Shown here piece by piece: positions 61,019-64,000 of a DNA stretch of 64,000 bases (positions within the stretch are counted from its first letter, which is position 1; every line of letters starts with the position of its first letter). Where the stretch lies: positions 62,001-126,000 of the forward strand of contig NZ_CAJQYY010000009.1 of assembly GCF_907164575.1 (NCBI RefSeq), in the 5' to 3' direction. The stretch comes from Paraburkholderia gardini. GTDB taxonomy: Bacteria > Pseudomonadota > Gammaproteobacteria > Burkholderiales > Burkholderiaceae. The notes below the pieces were generated by a model. That model ran no database searches, was not told the origin of the DNA, and saw only the letters and a list, made by a program, of their open reading frames with translations. The translations under genes and the position numbers were made by a program.

Positions 61019-62122
61019 ATGCTGACCGGAAACATACTCACCACCGATGGCTGGATCAACGGCACGATCGAATTCGAGAACGGCCGCATCACATCGCTGA
61101 AAGGCGAGCGCGCCGATCCTTCGCAGAACGGCGATCCGTACATCCTGCCGGGCTTCATCGACCTGCACGTGCATGGCGGCGGCGGCTCCGACGTGATGGA
61201 ATCCGGCAACGCGATCGAGACGATCACCCGCACGCACGCACGTTTCGGTACGACGAGCCTGCTCGCCACCACGATGACCGCACCGCGTGCCGAACTGATG
61301 AACGTCGTCGCGAATCTCGGCGACGTGGTGCGCGTGCGTACGCCGGGCGGCGCACGGGTGCTCGGCGTGCATCTGGAAGGCCCGTACATCAACCCCGGCA
61401 AGCTTGGCGCGCAACCGGACGCGGCGGTTTCCGCCGTGCTCGACGAGGTGCTGAAGTATCTGTCGATCGCGCCGATCCGCGTCGTCACGCTGGCGCCGGA
61501 AATTTCCGGCCACATGGACATCATTAGCGAGATGGCGGCGCGCGGCGTGCGTGTGCAGCTCGGCCATTCGCTCGGTACGTACGACGACGCGGTCGCCGCG
61601 ATGAAGCACGGCGCGTGCGGTTTCACGCATCTGTTCAACGCGATGTCGCCGCTGCATCACCGCAATCCTGGCCTTGTCGGCGCCGCGCTCGCGCATGCCG
61701 AATTCGCCGAAATCATTCCTGACCTGCTGCACGTGCATCCGGGCGCGATCCGCGCCGCGATGCGCGCGATTCCGCGCCTGTATGTGGTGACCGACAGCAC
61801 GTCGGCAACCGGCATGCCGGACGGCGAATATCGCCTTGGCAGCCAGCACGTCACGAAGTGCCTCGGCGGCGTGCGTCTCGCCGACGGCACGCTCGCCGGC
61901 AGCACCCTGACGATGGATCAGGCGCTGCGCAACCTTGTCTCGCTCGGCCTGCCGATGGCCGATGTTTCAAACCGTCTGTCGCGCTACGCCGCCGACTACC
62001 TGGGCATCGAGGATCGCGGCCGTATCGCGCGCGGTGCATGGGCCGATGTGGTCGTGTTCGATCGTGAACTGGCGTTGACCGCGACATACGTCGAAGGAGA
62101 ATCGATTGTCGAATATGCTTGA
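61019..62122 (+). CDS. nagA: N-acetylglucosamine-6-phosphate deacetylase
   Basis: 367 residues from ATG 61019 (an in-frame ATG at 60986 with GGAAG upstream would add 11 residues). Removes the acetyl group from GlcNAc-6-P. GFIDLHVHGGGG (metal site), LGVHLEGPYINPGKLGAQ (metal Glu), LGHSLGTYDD, FTHLFNAMSPLHHR and VTDSTSATGMPDGEY (catalytic Asp) match NagA. The SIS-domain gene overlaps its 3' end by 17 bases, indicating coupling. Confidence 0.95.
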   Translation: MLTGNILTTDGWINGTIEFENGRITSLKGERADPSQNGDPYILPGFIDLHVHGGGGSDVMESGNAIETITRTHARFGTTSLLATTMTAPRAELMNVVANLGDVVRVRTPGGARVLGVHLEGPYINPGKLGAQPDAAVSAVLDEVLKYLSIAPIRVVTLAPEISGHMDIISEMAARGVRVQLGHSLGTYDDAVAAMKHGACGFTHLFNAMSPLHHRNPGLVGAALAHAEFAEIIPDLLHVHPGAIRAAMRAIPRLYVVTDSTSATGMPDGEYRLGSQHVTKCLGGVRLADGTLAGSTLTMDQALRNLVSLGLPMADVSNRLSRYAADYLGIEDRGRIARGAWADVVVFDRELALTATYVEGESIVEYA

Positions 62123-63122
62123 TGAAGCGTTGGCGTCCGCCGACGTAGTCGCCGCACAGCTTGCGGATACGTCGCGGGTCGAAGCCCTCGCGCACAAACT
62201 CGCGGAATTGCCGCGGCACGTCGCGCTGACGGTCGCGCGCGGCAGTTCGGACCACGCAGCGAGTTACTTCGCAAGCCTCACGATGAGCCGTCTCGGCGTG
62301 CCGGTCGCATCGTTGCCGATGTCGGTCGCGACGCTGCAGCAGGCGCCGCTCAAGGTGCGCGATCAGGTCGCGCTCGCATTTTCCCAGTCGGGCAAGAGCC
62401 CGGACCTCGTCGGTACGATGGTCGCATTGCGCGACGCCGGCGCGCTGACAATTGCCGCGGTGAACGCGCCGTCGTCGCCGCTCGCGGATGCCTGCGAGTT
62501 TCATCTGCCGCTGCTGGCGGGCCCGGAACTGAGCGTCGCCGCGACCAAGAGCTACATCGCGATGCTGGCGTTATCGGCGCAGCTCGTCGCGCGCTGGCAG
62601 CGCGACGAAGCCCTGCTGGCTGCGTTGAACACGCTGCCGGACGCGTTGCGCCAGGCCGGTGCGCTCGACTGGAGCAAGGCCGTCGAGGCGCTGCGTGGCG
62701 TCGAACGCATGATCGTGATCGGCCGGGGGCTCGGCCTCGCGATCGCGCAGGAAGCGGCGCTGAAGCTGAAGGAAACGTCGGGTATTCAGGCGGAAGCGTT
62801 TTCGAGCGCGGAAGTGCGTCATGGTCCGATGGAACTGATCGGCCGCGACTATCCGCTGCTGGTTTTCGCACCGCGCGGTCCCGAACAGGCAGGCCTGATC
62901 CAGCTTGCGCGCGACATGCGGGCGCGCGGCGCACATGTGCTGCTCGCCGCACCGGCCGACGTGCCGGAAGCGACGTTGCCGCTCGTCTCCACCGATCATC
63001 CGGCGCTCGATCCCGTCGCCGCGATTCTTTCCTTTTATGTGATGGCCGACGGTCTCGCCGCCGCTCGCGGACGCAATCCCGATGCACCGCGCCATCTGAA
63101 TAAAGTCACCGAAACTCACTGA
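62106..63122 (+). CDS. SIS-domain glucosamine-6-phosphate deaminase/isomerase (NagB-II type)
   Basis: 338 residues from TTG 62106, with AAGGAGA upstream and 17 bases of overlap with nagA; ATG 62115 is less well placed. Two SIS (sugar isomerase) domains: ARGSSDHAASYFASL, FSQSGKSPDLVGTM and the central ATKSYIAMLA; second domain with GRGLGLAIAQEAALKLKETSGIQAEAFSSAEVRHGP, the signature of the glutamine-amidotransferase isomerase half without the glutaminase. It probably converts glucosamine-6-P to fructose-6-P and ammonia after NagA. Confidence 0.9.
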   Translation: MSNMLDEALASADVVAAQLADTSRVEALAHKLAELPRHVALTVARGSSDHAASYFASLTMSRLGVPVASLPMSVATLQQAPLKVRDQVALAFSQSGKSPDLVGTMVALRDAGALTIAAVNAPSSPLADACEFHLPLLAGPELSVAATKSYIAMLALSAQLVARWQRDEALLAALNTLPDALRQAGALDWSKAVEALRGVERMIVIGRGLGLAIAQEAALKLKETSGIQAEAFSSAEVRHGPMELIGRDYPLLVFAPRGPEQAGLIQLARDMRARGAHVLLAAPADVPEATLPLVSTDHPALDPVAAILSFYVMADGLAAARGRNPDAPRHLNKVTETH

Positions 63123-63161
63123 TCGAGATATCAGATGCGACGTGTTGAGGAGTCCCGTTTG

Positions 63162-64000
63162 ATGAGCCATTCCCAAGGCCCAGTAGTGTTGCTCGCGCCG
63201 TTGACCGGTCCGGTCGTGCCGCTGGCAGATGTTCCCGACCCGGTGTTCTCAGGCGGCATGTTCGGCGACGGTATCGGCATCGATCCGCTCGCCGGCCGGC
63301 TGGTCGCGCCGTGCGACGGCGTGATCATGCATCTCGCGCGCACGGGTCACGCACTGACGCTGACCACCGCCGAAGGCGCAGAAATCCTGCTGCATATCGG
63401 TATCGATACAGTCGAGCTGGCCGGCAAGGGTTTCACGCCGAAGGTGCCGCAAGGCGCGACGGTCCGTACCGGCGATGTGCTGATCGAATTCGATCTGGAC
63501 TATGTCGCATCGACGGCGCCGAGCCTCGTTTCGGTGATCGCGATTGCGAATTCCGATGCGTTCGAAATCGTCGGACGTCCGGTGGCCGGCATGCTGAAGG
63601 CCGGCGAAAGTCCGCTATTCACGCTGCGCGCCCGCGATGGCGCTGCCGCCGAAGCATCGCGCCAGGCGACGCACGTCACCGAGGAATCGCGCCAGCAGAT
63701 CACGCTTGCGCACGCCGGCGGCCTGCATGCGCGGCCGGCGGCGCGCGCCCGCGAAGCGGCGCGCGGGTTCGATGCGCGCGTCGAAATCCGTTACGAAGGA
63801 CGCAAGGCGGCGATCGAGAGTGTCGTCGGTCTGCTTGGGCTTGGTGCGGGTGAAGGCGCGACGGTCGAGATTCTCGGCGTCGGTCCGCAGGCTGCGGCAG
63901 CGGTCGAAGCCGTCGCGCACGAACTGTTGCGCGAAGCGCATGGTGAGGTTGAGGAAAAGCCGGCGCGTCAAAGCTCGCCCGCGCCGCAGCAGGTTGCGCG
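63162..64000 (+). CDS. ptsP: PTS EIIA(Glc)-HPr-EI fusion protein for GlcNAc, 5' part
   Basis: Open to the end of the window, so at least 279 codons without a stop. ATG 63162 has GAGGAG nine bases upstream; ATG 63135 is in frame. Residues about 1-150 are EIIA of the glucose family (AEGAEILLHIGIDTVEL with the phosphohistidine). Then HPr (about 175-255) has GLHARPAARAREA with the phosphohistidine. The remaining part, beyond the window, should be Enzyme I. With the nag genes upstream it likely powers a GlcNAc-specific EIIBC just beyond. Confidence 0.9.
   Translation, partial: MSHSQGPVVLLAPLTGPVVPLADVPDPVFSGGMFGDGIGIDPLAGRLVAPCDGVIMHLARTGHALTLTTAEGAEILLHIGIDTVELAGKGFTPKVPQGATVRTGDVLIEFDLDYVASTAPSLVSVIAIANSDAFEIVGRPVAGMLKAGESPLFTLRARDGAAAEASRQATHVTEESRQQITLAHAGGLHARPAARAREAARGFDARVEIRYEGRKAAIESVVGLLGLGAGEGATVEILGVGPQAAAAVEAVAHELLREAHGEVEEKPARQSSPAPQQVA

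Overview
The window looks like the primary chromosome of a Burkholderia/Paraburkholderia-type betaproteobacterium. The DNA is GC-rich, with codons ending mostly in G or C. Several neighbourhoods are typical of that group: birA-coaX, the Mla-type MCE transport cluster, the PHB-granule protein PhaM, gshA-gshB followed by EIIA(Man)-HPr-EI, and a cytochrome c oxidase operon whose subunit II carries an extra OmpA-like domain. I see no rRNA or tRNA genes, insertion sequences, prophage or CRISPR array. This is mostly conserved core chromosome with a few structured or AT-rich intergenic islands.

Layout. 1-5.6 kb: the end of a fumarylacetoacetate-hydrolase-family gene, an orphan ABC substrate-binding protein, a crotonase-fold protein, PhaM, a ferritin-like diiron protein and the heptose-phosphate adenylyltransferase RfaE2. 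5.7-7.7 kb (minus): birA-coaX-small membrane protein. 7.8-12.7 kb: MCE/Mla lipid-transport operon (permease, ATPase, MlaD, lipoprotein) and a VanZ protein. 12.8-19.0 kb: ferredoxin, hydrolase, DacC-type carboxypeptidase, and lipoate genes (DUF493, lipB, lipA) around a LysR/DUF2917 pair. 19.0-24.2 kb: dctA-dctB-dctD behind a sigma-54 promoter. 24.3-30.2 kb: TlpA-like protein, lipoprotein, comM, ubiK, and glnK-amtB behind a second sigma-54 promoter with an NtrC-type site. 30.4-35.7 kb: gshA, gshB and a PTS-type phosphorelay without a permease. 35.8-44.7 kb: ThiF/MoeB, CtpA protease, gpmA, rhodanese, grxC, secB, gpsA, macrodomain, trmL, ComF and a BioC-like methyltransferase. 44.8-55.7 kb: the complete aa3 oxidase set (subunits I-III, CtaG, Surf1, SCO proteins, heme A and heme O synthases). 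55.8-59.8 kb: YciI, a chemoreceptor, MetQ, MarR. 60.2-64 kb: N-acetylglucosamine catabolism and uptake (GntR, nagA, SIS isomerase/deaminase, and an EIIA-HPr-EI fusion running off the window).

How the genes work together. DctB/DctD activate dctA for C4-dicarboxylate uptake. GlnK gates AmtB under nitrogen control. Two separate PTS relays occur: a regulatory one (EIIA(Man), HPr, EI) and a dedicated GlcNAc one. The cox region encodes the core subunits together with copper delivery and heme A synthesis. I found no clearly novel multi-gene system. The most interesting signals are regulatory: the two sigma-54 promoters with dyads, a 24-bp perfect palindrome in the dacC leader, the CoxB-cytochrome c-OmpA fusion, a structured non-coding stretch before the ferritin-like gene, and the AT-rich inverted-repeat island between a lipoprotein gene and comM.
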